Source: Polyangium sp. y55x31 (GTDB lineage Bacteria; Myxococcota_A; Polyangia; Polyangiales; Polyangiaceae). From it: DNA of 64,000 nt. A model generated the notes under the pieces. It was not told the DNA's origin. It did no database searches and was given only the letters and a program-made list of their open reading frames with translations. This document shows, piece by piece, positions 18,107-25,736 of the stretch. Made by a program: the position numbers and the translations under genes. The stretch is taken from NCBI RefSeq assembly GCF_029946505.1, contig NZ_JARZHG010000003.1:558001-622000 (forward strand). Direction: 5' to 3'. The stretch's first letter is position 1. Each line of letters starts with the position of its first letter.

Positions 18107-18490
18107 GATGGGGGGAAGGCGCGGACGCGCGTTGCGAGGGCGAGGGAGGGAGGAGGGGAGGGCGTGGGCGCGGTGGGGGAACCGCTCGGGCGTGGTTGCC
18201 GAGGGCCAGGACGGGATTGGGGGAGGGCTCGGACGCGGTTGCCGAGGGCTCATGCGCCGTCGGGGTCCCGTTCGGATGCGGTCGGTGAAACTCTCGGGCG
18301 CGGTGGTGGGAAGGCGCGGACGCGCGTTGCGAGGGTGACGGAGGGAGGAGGGGAGGGCGTGGGCGCGGTGGGGGAACCGCTCGGGTGTGGTTGCAGATGG
18401 TTCGGACGCGGTGGGGGGAAGGCGCGGACGCGCGTTGCGAGGGTGAGGGCGGGAGGAGGGGAGGGCGTGGGCGCGGTGGGGGGAAGGCGC
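18107..18490. repeat. G-rich tandem repeat array, about 100-bp period
   Basis: Three good copies of a roughly 85-100-base unit start near 18111, 18307 and 18413. Each reads GGGGAAGGCGCGGACGCGCG, then GTTGCGAGGG, GGGAGGAGGGGAGGGCG and GGGCGCGGTGGGGGA. A decayed copy lies between the first and second, and the head of a further copy follows the third. The + strand is strongly G-rich, and runs such as GAGGGAGGGAGGAGGGGAGGG fit the G-quadruplex pattern. The array lies upstream of the gene ending at 17457. Confidence 0.8.
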
Positions 18491-18925
18491 TCACCATCAC
18501 TTCGCCCGTTCGCCCGTCGGACAAACAATGCTGGCGCGCCAAGCGAGGTAACGCGGGCGGCAACCCGGTACACGCGCCCGACGCCTCGCACTCGCACGGC
18601 TCGCACTCCGCATTTGTGCTCCCCGAGGGGGCTGGATCTGTGTTGTCAACCAGGATCGCCCATGCGATATAGCGCGAGCGCCGGCAGTCACCCCCAAAGA
18701 ATGGTGCGGACGACGCAGGCCGGTGATCGGGTGTGCCACACCCCGACGCCTACAAAAAGGCGGACTCTTCGAGCGCTCTACAACCAGGTGCAGATGGACG
18801 CCATCCGAAAGGCGCTCTCGTGACGCAGCGATCGAGCCGAGCAGCTGCCCAACAAGGGCTTGGTGCGGCGAGTTGCGGCTGTGTGCACCTTTGTTGTAGC
18901 CTAACCCAGTCCGGGGGATGCGCCG
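18491..18925. other. Non-coding stretch before the nuclease-like gene
   Basis: I see no convincing gene here. Short open frames have no ribosome site and no family resemblance. It contains a near-perfect palindrome GGGTGTG-C-CACACCC (18729-18743) and an imperfect inverted repeat CAACAAGG / CCTTTGTTG (18850-18896). The latter lies just upstream of the start at 18926 and could belong to its promoter or be a recombination scar. Confidence 0.5.
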
Positions 18926-20269
18926 ATGTTCGCTCGAGCTAATAAGAACGATGCAAGTGAACCTCGATCCCCGGCTTCCAATGGGAAGCCGCCGCCGAGC
19001 GACACCGGCGGAGACTCACTGCCTTTCAGCCACCTTGACGCCGAGCGGTTCGAGAACCTCGTTCATCAACTGAAGAGCGCTGAGTTCGTTGCGAACGGTC
19101 ATAAGGTCAGGCGCACGCAAGGTGGTGGAGATCGCGGCATGGATGTCGTTGTCTATTCCGCCTCTGGCAAGGTGGTGCAAGTCGTCCAGTGTAAGAACTA
19201 CAAAGAGCGGTTCGACGCAACCGCGCTTCGCAAGGAGCTCCTCAAGCTGGCGCTGAACAGCTATTGCGACGCCTCGATCCTCGATATGGATCCCGTCGTC
19301 CGTACAATCTCTTATGAACTCTGGTGCCCGGGTGGACTCACAGATCCAGCCGCAAGTTTCATCAACACGTGGCCCAAAGATTGGACGGCCGCCGGACTGG
19401 CAAAAGACGCAGCGAACGTCATCAAGTCCTACTCGAGATTCAAGGATATTGATTGGAACACTGCCGGCGAGAAGGTCGTCTCAGAGTTCAAGGCACGCGT
19501 GCGACCGTCGTACTTTGAAGGCGCAGAAATTTCTCGACGAGTACGGGGGAACCTGCCGGTCTACGAAAATTTCTTTCAGGGTAAGGTCGTCGTGCCGCGG
19601 GACGACCTCATTACTGTCGCAAAGTATGCTGTAGGCGCATTCCTACTGCTGATGACAGGGGTGGTCGCCGTCGTGGTGCGCAGCAACCGCCCCGATCCCG
19701 CACCTCTGCGAGAGGCGCCAAGCTTCCAAAGCTCTCGCTCCGGGCTGTCGCAGTGCAAGGATGCTCATGTCGTCGTCGGGACTGCGAGACGAGATTGGTC
19801 GTGGGCGTGGATGCGCCAAGTCCTGTTGGCGAGCCCCGAGTTTCGTGTCCTGCCCAAGACATCGAGAGCACCCGGGGAGCTGTTCTTCAAGGTCTACGAC
19901 TACGACTCTGGGCACGATGTGTTGGTCGCTCAGTGCGACGGAGATACGTGCGCGGAACTGGCGGCGACATACAAGAAGCTCGTGCCCTCCGCCACCCCCC
20001 AATCTGGCTGCGGACCGAATCCCACTTATCAAGGCAACGGTCGAGGCTTCAGTTTCTTTGACCCCAGCGATCCAGAATCCAATCTACCAGATCCCCACGA
20101 TAGGATAGAAAGCTGCGCGCGCCTGAGTGTCTGTCTACTCAAGGTGGATCCATCGACGCAGGGGGATCCCGGCATAGAGTGCCAGAGTGGGAAGCGGAAG
20201 TTTGACTTGTCGTGCGCCCAACGGAAAACGTGCTCTGAAGTGGTCGATTGTCTCAGGGAGCGTCCGTAG
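18926..20269 (+). CDS. Membrane-anchored Mrr-type restriction-endonuclease-like protein
   Basis: The 447-residue protein has an N-terminal PD-(D/E)xK domain of the Mrr_cat type. Visible features are an E-R-F-E-N-L-V helix, G-D-R-G-M-D-V with Asp73, and Q-C-K at 88-90 on the next strand. A linking region of about 100 residues is followed by one TM segment (about 234-253), then a ~190-residue C-terminal part with about ten Cys. The pairing of a cytoplasm-type nuclease with a TM and a Cys-rich, probably exported, part is odd. Base composition is visibly less GC-rich than its neighbours, suggesting transfer. It may act in defence or DNA uptake; neither is shown. Confidence 0.65.
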   Translation: MFARANKNDASEPRSPASNGKPPPSDTGGDSLPFSHLDAERFENLVHQLKSAEFVANGHKVRRTQGGGDRGMDVVVYSASGKVVQVVQCKNYKERFDATALRKELLKLALNSYCDASILDMDPVVRTISYELWCPGGLTDPAASFINTWPKDWTAAGLAKDAANVIKSYSRFKDIDWNTAGEKVVSEFKARVRPSYFEGAEISRRVRGNLPVYENFFQGKVVVPRDDLITVAKYAVGAFLLLMTGVVAVVVRSNRPDPAPLREAPSFQSSRSGLSQCKDAHVVVGTARRDWSWAWMRQVLLASPEFRVLPKTSRAPGELFFKVYDYDSGHDVLVAQCDGDTCAELAATYKKLVPSATPQSGCGPNPTYQGNGRGFSFFDPSDPESNLPDPHDRIESCARLSVCLLKVDPSTQGDPGIECQSGKRKFDLSCAQRKTCSEVVDCLRERP

Positions 20270-20373
20270 GTGGCGACATGTTTCTCGCAGACCCAGCGCG
20301 AGGACCTGCCGTCGAACTCCCGCTGCTGCCGACGTCGCACCGCGCCATGCGACAGTTCGAAGGAGACGGAACA

Positions 20374-21114
20374 ATGTGTCGATTCACCCGTCCGGTGCGG
20401 TCCGTGTCGAAGACCAAGATATTTGCGCGAGACGCGGGTGACGAGAAGCAGGTCCTGGTCTACGCCATGACGCTCTCGACCGACGAGGAGCTGGCCATGG
20501 TGCTCGCTCTTCCTGTCCGCCCGCGGAGCGACGAGACGGCGGTCCGCTTCATCGACCTTTCACACGACCCGGGGTTCTTCGTCGCACTCGATCAGGGCTT
20601 CGGCCCGCGGACAAGGGGCGCCGCGCGTGGTCTCGCGGCCAAGGCGCGCGCGCCCCTCGCCGTGGTCGATGTGGGTAGCTTCGAAGCGTCCTATGTGCCC
20701 ACGATCGCGGACTTCGATCGCCTCGATCCTCGCTTTCGCTTGCCGGAGGGCGTGTGGGATCAGCAGGCAGGTCAGGAAGATTTCGGCTTTGCCGTGTTCA
20801 AGCTCAAGCCTGGGAAGAAGACCATCCATCCGATGGCATTCGCATTCCCGCGCGCCGATCCAGCGCGGCTCTTCTTCCCCACGATCCATGTTCACGATGG
20901 ACAAGCACACCCGACCGCGTTCTTTGACCACACGCTCTATTACCAACGGCGCGAAGAGGAGCGTCCAGGCGTTTCGAGCGAATGGCAGGCGTCGGCACAG
21001 CCGGCACGTTCGTTCATGAATCCTTCGCGATGCGCGGGCGTCGTGGATCCAGAACGACGGGTGTACCGCAGAGTCCTTCGGGGCGTACGCAAGAACCAGG
21101 ACATCTACGTGTGA
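20374..21114 (+). CDS. Conserved-looking hypothetical protein (MCRF start)
   Basis: A 246-residue soluble protein without signal peptide or TM. I chose the ATG at 20374 because AAGGAGA lies about eight bases upstream; the frame is open earlier but that part overlaps the nuclease gene. The protein has beta-rich segments (K-T-K-I-F-A-R, Q-V-L-V-Y-A-M), a central P-L-A-V-V-D-V-G-S-F-x-A-S-Y-V-P-T motif, and a late F-F-P-T-I-H-V-H-D-G-Q with His-x-His that could bind metal. I cannot name the family. It follows the nuclease-like gene after 104 bases, same strand. Confidence 0.7.
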   Translation: MCRFTRPVRSVSKTKIFARDAGDEKQVLVYAMTLSTDEELAMVLALPVRPRSDETAVRFIDLSHDPGFFVALDQGFGPRTRGAARGLAAKARAPLAVVDVGSFEASYVPTIADFDRLDPRFRLPEGVWDQQAGQEDFGFAVFKLKPGKKTIHPMAFAFPRADPARLFFPTIHVHDGQAHPTAFFDHTLYYQRREEERPGVSSEWQASAQPARSFMNPSRCAGVVDPERRVYRRVLRGVRKNQDIYV

Positions 21115-21220
21115 ACACGTCGCTCAATGCCGCCGAACCCGCGGCTGGTGCTCACGGTGCACCTGGGCCGCGCTGCGCGCGACCCGGGTCACGGCTGCAC
21201 CCGACGGTAGAGGTCGACGC

Positions 21221-21913
21221 ATGACGGAAGCTGCCAAGAAACCGCGTCATCCCGTCCCTCTCATTGCAGCGGCGGCTCTGTTGGTTCCTGTCTTCGGTGC
21301 TGGCATTTTCGCTGGCAGGTCGATTCCGGAACGAACCCCATCGGCTGACGGGGAGAAGCCAGCGGAACGGCCTGCGGATCGCGCGACACAGGCAGAGCTT
21401 TCGGCGTGTCAGAAAAAACTGGCGGCACGTTCGCAAGGAGGAGCGATCCCCTCGGACGCCGCGGCTCCTCCCGAGGAAGCGAGCCGTGACGCGGCCGAGA
21501 GGCCAGCCACCGTCGCGACGCTGGAGGGGGAGCTCTCGCAATGCAAGAGGCGCGAGCTCTTGACCAGCGCGGAGGTCTGCGTCGCCGCGGCTCGTCAGTT
21601 CCACGCGCTCCTGGCCTTGCCCAAGGATGGCTTGATGTGCGGGCCCAAGTCGCGGGCCGCGGATCTCGTCGAGGAGAATTTCGAGCGCTGCGCCGCGTTC
21701 GCAGATGTTCCACCCGACCATCGCGCGGACGAGCTCACGAAGGAGCAATCGAGCCTCGTCGCGGAGGCGGTCCGGATCCATCGGACGCTCACGGAGGACG
21801 AGCTACTCCGCCGCCTGAAAGAGTTCGTCTTCACGTGCACCGAGACGCCCCCGAAGTACCCGCCGGGGGTGGATCGGTCGAAGCAGCGCAAGCGCGAGGA
21901 GGCGCCCCTATGA
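21221..21913 (+). CDS. Single-TM envelope protein with coiled-coil region (paralogue 1)
   Basis: A 230-residue protein with a short cytoplasmic N terminus, one TM at about 12-33 (P-L-I-A-A-A-A-L-L-V-P-V-F-G) and a long charged, probably coiled-coil, exported region with a few Cys. Its layout repeats in the next gene: A-C-x-K-x-L, then L-x-x-x-x-x-x-C-x-x-R-E-x-L, then C-A-A-P/C-G-P. The two share a TGA/ATG overlap and look like a tandem duplication. No family recognised. Confidence 0.7.
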   Translation: MTEAAKKPRHPVPLIAAAALLVPVFGAGIFAGRSIPERTPSADGEKPAERPADRATQAELSACQKKLAARSQGGAIPSDAAAPPEEASRDAAERPATVATLEGELSQCKRRELLTSAEVCVAAARQFHALLALPKDGLMCGPKSRAADLVEENFERCAAFADVPPDHRADELTKEQSSLVAEAVRIHRTLTEDELLRRLKEFVFTCTETPPKYPPGVDRSKQRKREEAPL

Positions 21914-22536
21914 GCGAGCGGCCCGAGCGTGCTGGCCTCGTCGTTCGTCTCCTCGTCGCGCTGACCGTGGTCGGCCTCGTCTTCGGCGGCGGCGTGCTGG
22001 TCGGCTGGGCGACCCGGGAGCGAAGGCCGCCGGCCAGGTCGCAGAGCAAGGAGCGCGTCACTGGCGAGGAGGTGAAGCGAGAGATCGCGGCCTGTCGAAA
22101 GGAATTGCGACAGCTCGCGAAGGAGCAGATCGCCCCGCCCGTCGTCATGACGCAAGACGCCGCGCCGGAGGAGGTCGCAAAGGTCGAGGCTCTACGGCGA
22201 GAGGTCCAGGAATGCAGGGGGCGAGAGACCTTGCAGAACGCCTACGTATGCGAGACCATCGATGGCCATATCAACATGTATTCTACCTTGGCCCACGGCA
22301 TGTCGTGCGCAGCCCCTCCATGGCTTGCGGCATACATGCTCAACAGCGTCGAGAAGTGCGCCGAGTTCTATGAATTTCCCGCCCATCTGGACGAGGACGG
22401 GTTGACGCAAAGTGAAAAGAATCGTGTTTGGATGTCAAAATTCAGCTACGAAAGTTGGACAAAGGAAAATGTGACCGGATGGATGGATGGAATACGCCGC
22501 GATTGCCGTCGAGTCTGGGCGATGCCCCCTGAATGA
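21910..22536 (+). CDS. Single-TM envelope protein with coiled-coil region (paralogue 2)
   Basis: A 208-residue protein starting at the ATGA overlap with the preceding gene. One TM at about 9-32 (V-V-R-L-L-V-A-L-T-V-V-G-L-V-F-G-G-G-V-L) is followed by a charged helical stretch and a C-terminal region with spaced Cys. The arrangement parallels the upstream gene, including the Cys-x-x-Arg-Glu motif and E-x-C-A-x-F before the C-terminal third. Its stop is ten bases from the convergent gene's stop. Function unknown. Confidence 0.7.
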   Translation: MSERPERAGLVVRLLVALTVVGLVFGGGVLVGWATRERRPPARSQSKERVTGEEVKREIAACRKELRQLAKEQIAPPVVMTQDAAPEEVAKVEALRREVQECRGRETLQNAYVCETIDGHINMYSTLAHGMSCAAPPWLAAYMLNSVEKCAEFYEFPAHLDEDGLTQSEKNRVWMSKFSYESWTKENVTGWMDGIRRDCRRVWAMPPE

Positions 22537-22546
22537 GCGGACGCGA

Positions 22547-23413
22547 TCACAACGTCGTCTCCCAGGCCGTTTGGGCAGGCGGGGCGGCCTCCGGGGATGA
22601 ACGAGCCAGGTCGATGGGGGAGCGCGTTTGCGCGTCGTGCGCGCGGTCGCTCCTGCCTTCGTCGACCTTGTCGAGCGCGAAGGTCAAGGCGCCCCAGAGC
22701 CGCCATCGAAAGGGTACCGGACCATCCGAGAGCTCGATGGGGGAGCGAACCTCGAAGCCGATGGCCATCCTGTAACCCCATAACGCCAGATCGCTGCATC
22801 GGAACGCGAGCGAGGGCACGACGTTGACGAAGGCATTGCTGCCGCCGATCGTGACCCCCAAGTTCGCTTGCGCGTGCTTCGTGTAAAGAGCGTAGACGCG
22901 TACACCGCCGAGATACGCGATCGACAGGGGAACGTCCGGGAGTTGCGGCAGGATGGCCGCGGACGCCGCCCCCGTGAACTGGATCAACGGCAACGGTGTC
23001 TCCCAGAGATTGAGATGGCCGGCCATGGCAGGCGCGCCGGTGACGAAACCGCTCACGGGCTCGCTCGCCCTCTGCGAGCCCTGGCCCTGGGTAGCCACCT
23101 GCAGGAGCCAGCCGCCGCGCCGATTATCGAAGAGAGGCACACCCACGCTGATGCTCGCTTCGCCGATCCCGGGGGGGAGCACGGGCACGCCGCCGGCGCA
23201 AAGTGAATATCGCATCTGCCTGTACGAAAAGCGTGTCGTGGCGACAACCGGAACCCCCGCCACCCGTTCTCTCACCTGGACCTGCCCGCCACCCCAGAAC
23301 CCATGGAAGGGCACCGGTGCCGCGCAGCGGCCTTCCTCGGCAAAGACCTCCGACGCGAAAACGGACGCGGAGCCGATGAGAGCCATCGCGACAAGGCGCG
23401 CGTCCATCTTCAC
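22547..23413 (-). CDS. Secreted or outer-membrane hypothetical protein
   Basis: About 288 residues with a signal peptide (A-L-I-G-S-A-S-V-F-A-S-E-V-F-A). The mature part has alternating hydrophobic/Gly strands with no helix, as in a small outer-membrane or periplasmic beta protein. It does not end in the usual barrel Phe. Instead it has a ~45-residue disordered acidic/Ser/Ala tail. The GTG at 23413 overlaps the stop of the upstream lipoprotein gene; an ATG two codons later is equally good. No known family. Confidence 0.6.
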   Translation of the reverse strand: MKMDARLVAMALIGSASVFASEVFAEEGRCAAPVPFHGFWGGGQVQVRERVAGVPVVATTRFSYRQMRYSLCAGGVPVLPPGIGEASISVGVPLFDNRRGGWLLQVATQGQGSQRASEPVSGFVTGAPAMAGHLNLWETPLPLIQFTGAASAAILPQLPDVPLSIAYLGGVRVYALYTKHAQANLGVTIGGSNAFVNVVPSLAFRCSDLALWGYRMAIGFEVRSPIELSDGPVPFRWRLWGALTFALDKVDEGRSDRAHDAQTRSPIDLARSSPEAAPPAQTAWETTL

Positions 23414-23895
23414 TCCGGGTAGACGAACCCCACATCCTCCAGAGGGTGCGCCGCAGGTTGCCCCCTCGGCGGGCAGACCAAGAAGCTCAACCCCGCGTAT
23501 ATGGGCTGGCCATCAGAGCTGAACTCTTTGACGACGTCTGGAGGCTGGACGACATGGCAATACCCAGATTCTAAAGTTGCGAAGTCACTGGGGCACAAAT
23601 TTAGCTCCGACTTCATCAGAGCAACATACTCCGCGTAGGCAGAGTTTTTCTGTTTGACCGTGTCGCACTCGGGCCCAGAAACAGCTCCTCCACGGAGTAG
23701 CGGTTTCTGAGAGTAGTTCCACCCGTCGCAGCATTCGAACAAGCACTCCACGGGGACGCAGTCGTCATCGAACCAGGGCCCGACGCTGGGCAGTGCTCCC
23801 TCCGGCACGTCTCCGAACGTGCAGCCCACGAGAGCACAAGCCGCGACGACCATGGTCGATCTTCGAACCGCTGCCCGAACGATCCGGGCAACCAT
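23410..23895 (-). CDS. Small Cys-rich lipoprotein
   Basis: About 161 residues. The N terminus is basic, then A-A-C-A-L-V-G-C gives a lipobox. The mature part has about eight more Cys, including V-E-C-L-F-E-C-C near its start. I chose the ATG at 23895; a GTG at 23913 lies inside a palindrome, and an ATG at 23853 would shorten the signal. The stop overlaps the next gene's GTG (GTGA), so the two are probably co-translated. No named family. Confidence 0.6.
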   Translation of the reverse strand: MVARIVRAAVRRSTMVVAACALVGCTFGDVPEGALPSVGPWFDDDCVPVECLFECCDGWNYSQKPLLRGGAVSGPECDTVKQKNSAYAEYVALMKSELNLCPSDFATLESGYCHVVQPPDVVKEFSSDGQPIYAGLSFLVCPPRGQPAAHPLEDVGFVYPE

Positions 23896-23910
23896 CCAGT
23901 TCGGGCCAGT

Positions 23911-23946
23911 CACGTGAGAAACCTATCAGAGGCGGTTTCTCACGTG
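23911..23946. promoter_or_regulatory. Perfect 13-bp inverted repeat upstream of the lipoprotein gene
   Basis: CACGTGAGAAACC at 23911-23923 pairs exactly with GGTTTCTCACGTG at 23934-23946, leaving a ten-base loop. It begins about 16 bases before the chosen ATG at 23895. There is no T-run after it in either direction, so it is more likely an operator or a 5' UTR hairpin than a classical terminator. Confidence 0.6.
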
Positions 23947-24065
23947 CAAGGCCACCACAGGGCGCCCTCGAATTCGGCACGGATGGCTGCTGCTTGCTGA
24001 GAATGCCGCATTGGGTGCTCCCCACCCGGGCGGCGTGAAATCGAGCGAAGGAGCTTTCCCGCCCC

Positions 24066-24593
24066 TCAGCACCCCTGCATGCACTTCTCGAACGTGCCGC
24101 CCGGCGTCGGGCTCGCAATCTCCGTGCACGTCGCGTTCACGATGCACGCCGATTCACACGCGTATTGCCCCGTGCATTTGTCCGGGTCCGGATCCGAGCA
24201 GACGAAGTTGCATTCGTCGCAGAGCTTCTTCGCCGCGGCCGTGCACTGGTTGCCGCCGCCGCACTCCGCGAGCGCGTCCTCTTCGATGTCGCAGCCGTCG
24301 AACGTGAACGTATCGCCGTCCCGGCACTCGGCCTCGGTCTCGACGCAACCGAGCCACGCCTCGTATTGCGACGAACAGCCCTTGCTCTCCGCCAGCGTCA
24401 TCGTGCTCTCGATGTCGCCGAGGCAATCGTCACGCTCGGCCTCGGTGCAACCCTCGCACGCGCATTTGATGTCGCAGATGTCCGAGGCCCCGGGGCTGCA
24501 GCCGCCCGCCGATCCGGCGAACGACGCGAACCCCATGCCGATGGCGAGCCACGCGCCGAACCTCGCGAGCCCCCGTCGATTCTTCGTTTCCAT
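24066..24593 (-). CDS. Cys-rich lipoprotein (paralogue B)
   Basis: A 175-residue product with a signal ending G-S-A-G-G-C and about 18 Cys in the mature part, opening with C-D-I-K-C-A-C-E-G-C. AGGAGG lies about six bases before the ATG. The Cys spacing and the closing S-P-T-P-G-G-T-F-x-x-C match the upstream neighbour (C-x-x-x-C-x-C-x-G-C and N-P-Q-P-D-T-P-Y-x-x-C), so they are paralogues. It is the last gene of a probable three-lipoprotein operon. Confidence 0.7.
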   Translation of the reverse strand: METKNRRGLARFGAWLAIGMGFASFAGSAGGCSPGASDICDIKCACEGCTEAERDDCLGDIESTMTLAESKGCSSQYEAWLGCVETEAECRDGDTFTFDGCDIEEDALAECGGGNQCTAAAKKLCDECNFVCSDPDPDKCTGQYACESACIVNATCTEIASPTPGGTFEKCMQGC

Positions 24594-24610
24594 CGGTGTC
24601 CTCCTCCCCC

Positions 24611-25213
24611 TCACGCCCCACCGCCGGAGCTCGAACCACCGCCGGGAGTCGAACCACCACCGGAGCTCGAACCACCGCCGGAGCTCGATCCCGAGCTCGA
24701 GCAAGCGATCACGCAATTGACGTAGGGTGTATCCGGCTGGGGGTTCGAGAGATCGTCGCAGCTCGCCGAGAGCGCGCAGTACGCCGCGCACTCGTCGCCG
24801 CCCGCGCACGGCGAGGCGCCGCCCCCGCTGAGCCCGCAGGACTCGCGCTTCGCGCGTTCCTCCTGGCAGGCCGTCTTGATGAATGCCGAAGACCGGATCG
24901 AGCAAGCCCGGAGCGCGTCCGCCGCGGCCGCGCAGCTCGACGTGATGAAGGCGCCATTGTCGCACGTTCCTTCATCCACGTAACAGGTGATGTAATTCGA
25001 ATACTCGGCCGCGCAGCCGTCGTGCTCCGCGAGGCGCTCGGCGTCCTCCACGTCGTCCGTGCAGTCCTCGGTTTCGCGCTGGCTGCAACCCTGACAATCG
25101 CAGCGCGACTCGCAATACGACGCCGTGTCGCTCTGGCAGCCCCCGCCAATCGAGGCGAGCGTCATGCCGAGCCCCGCGAGCGCCGCGGTGAAGAACCACC
25201 GTGTTTTACGCAC
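24611..25213 (-). CDS. Cys-rich lipoprotein (paralogue A) with Ser/Gly repeat tail
   Basis: A 200-residue protein starting at a GTG with AAGGAGG seven bases upstream; earlier in-frame codons have no such site. The signal ends A-S-I-G-G-G-C. The mature part has about 16 Cys, starting C-E-S-R-C-D-C-Q-G-C, then a tail of S-S-S-G-G-G repeats encoded by a tandem DNA repeat. It is paralogous to the next gene downstream, 17 bases away. Function unknown. Confidence 0.7.
   Translation of the reverse strand: MRKTRWFFTAALAGLGMTLASIGGGCQSDTASYCESRCDCQGCSQRETEDCTDDVEDAERLAEHDGCAAEYSNYITCYVDEGTCDNGAFITSSCAAAADALRACSIRSSAFIKTACQEERAKRESCGLSGGGASPCAGGDECAAYCALSASCDDLSNPQPDTPYVNCVIACSSSGSSSGGGSSSGGGSTPGGGSSSGGGA
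24619..24690 (-). repeat. 18-bp tandem repeat in lipoprotein tail
   Basis: About four copies of CCACCGCCGGAGCTCGAA (+ strand) with small changes encode S-S-S-G-G-G units. The length equals six codons, so copy changes keep the frame. Confidence 0.75.
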
Positions 25214-25239
25214 GATCTCCCCTCCTTCGTTGCCCTGGT

Positions 25240-25674
25240 TCACGGCGCCGTGGGCTTGTTCATGTCCTCGCAGGACATCGGCCAGTACCCGGTCACCTTC
25301 GGCTCGACGCAGGCCATGCACGCGTTCGAGAACGTGCGCGGCGTGGTCGAGGGGCAGGGCGCCTTGATGCAGCGGATGCCGTTATCCACCTCGCCGCAGA
25401 CGGGCCGCAGGTCCTTGGTACACCCCGCCGCCTTGCGCGACTCCTCCGAGCACGACTGGAACGCGAGCCGGCCCGCGGGTTTTTCCGCGGGCGGGGGCGC
25501 CTCCGTGTCCGTGGGCTTGTCCGCGGGAGGCGGGGCCTCGGCCGCGGACGCCGTGGGCGCCGGCTCGACGGGGACCGTGGCCGTGGGGGCCGCGCCGTCG
25601 GTGGGGGGCTGCGTCGAGGCGCAGCCGAGGGCGAGGGCCGAAGCGAAGAGGGCGAGGGAAGCCAGGAATTTCAT
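25240..25674 (-). CDS. Kazal-like lipoprotein
   Basis: A 144-residue lipoprotein (signal ending A-L-A-L-G-C) with a Pro/Ala-rich spacer. The compact Cys domain reads C-T-K-D-L-R-P-V-C-G, then C-I-K-A-P-C-P, then T-F-S-N-A-C-x-A-C. This spacing resembles Kazal-type protease inhibitors, with P-V-C-G and T-F-x-N-x-C as the usual anchors. An inhibitor role is likely from the fold only. First of three adjacent leftward lipoprotein genes. Confidence 0.65.
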   Translation of the reverse strand: MKFLASLALFASALALGCASTQPPTDGAAPTATVPVEPAPTASAAEAPPPADKPTDTEAPPPAEKPAGRLAFQSCSEESRKAAGCTKDLRPVCGEVDNGIRCIKAPCPSTTPRTFSNACMACVEPKVTGYWPMSCEDMNKPTAP

Positions 25675-25723
25675 GATGGCGGCGCGTGTCTAGCCGTTTT
25701 CCCCGGCCGCTTCAAGGCGGGGT

Positions 25724-25729
25724 TATACT
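25724..25729 (+). promoter_or_regulatory. Possible -10 element TATACT, leaderless layout
   Basis: TATACT followed by CGGATCC and the ATG at 25737 would place the transcript start almost on the start codon. No convincing -35 at 17-base spacing is visible, so this is tentative. Confidence 0.35.
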
Positions 25730-25736
25730 CGGATCC

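Noticed and set aside
18107..18490. CRISPR array
   Set aside because: Repeat units are ~100 bp, uneven and G-rich. There are no 25-40-bp direct repeats with unique spacers and no cas genes.
17985..18563. N-terminal extension of the hypothetical gene through the G-rich array
   Set aside because: It would encode only repeated Pro/Arg/Ser sequence. An ATG at 17984 starts the ordered part of the protein.
18847..18905. Integron attC-like site before the nuclease gene
   Set aside because: GCCCAAC and GCCTAAC fit the RYYYAAC core, and an inverted repeat is present, but the partner GTTRRRY core is missing and no integrase is near.
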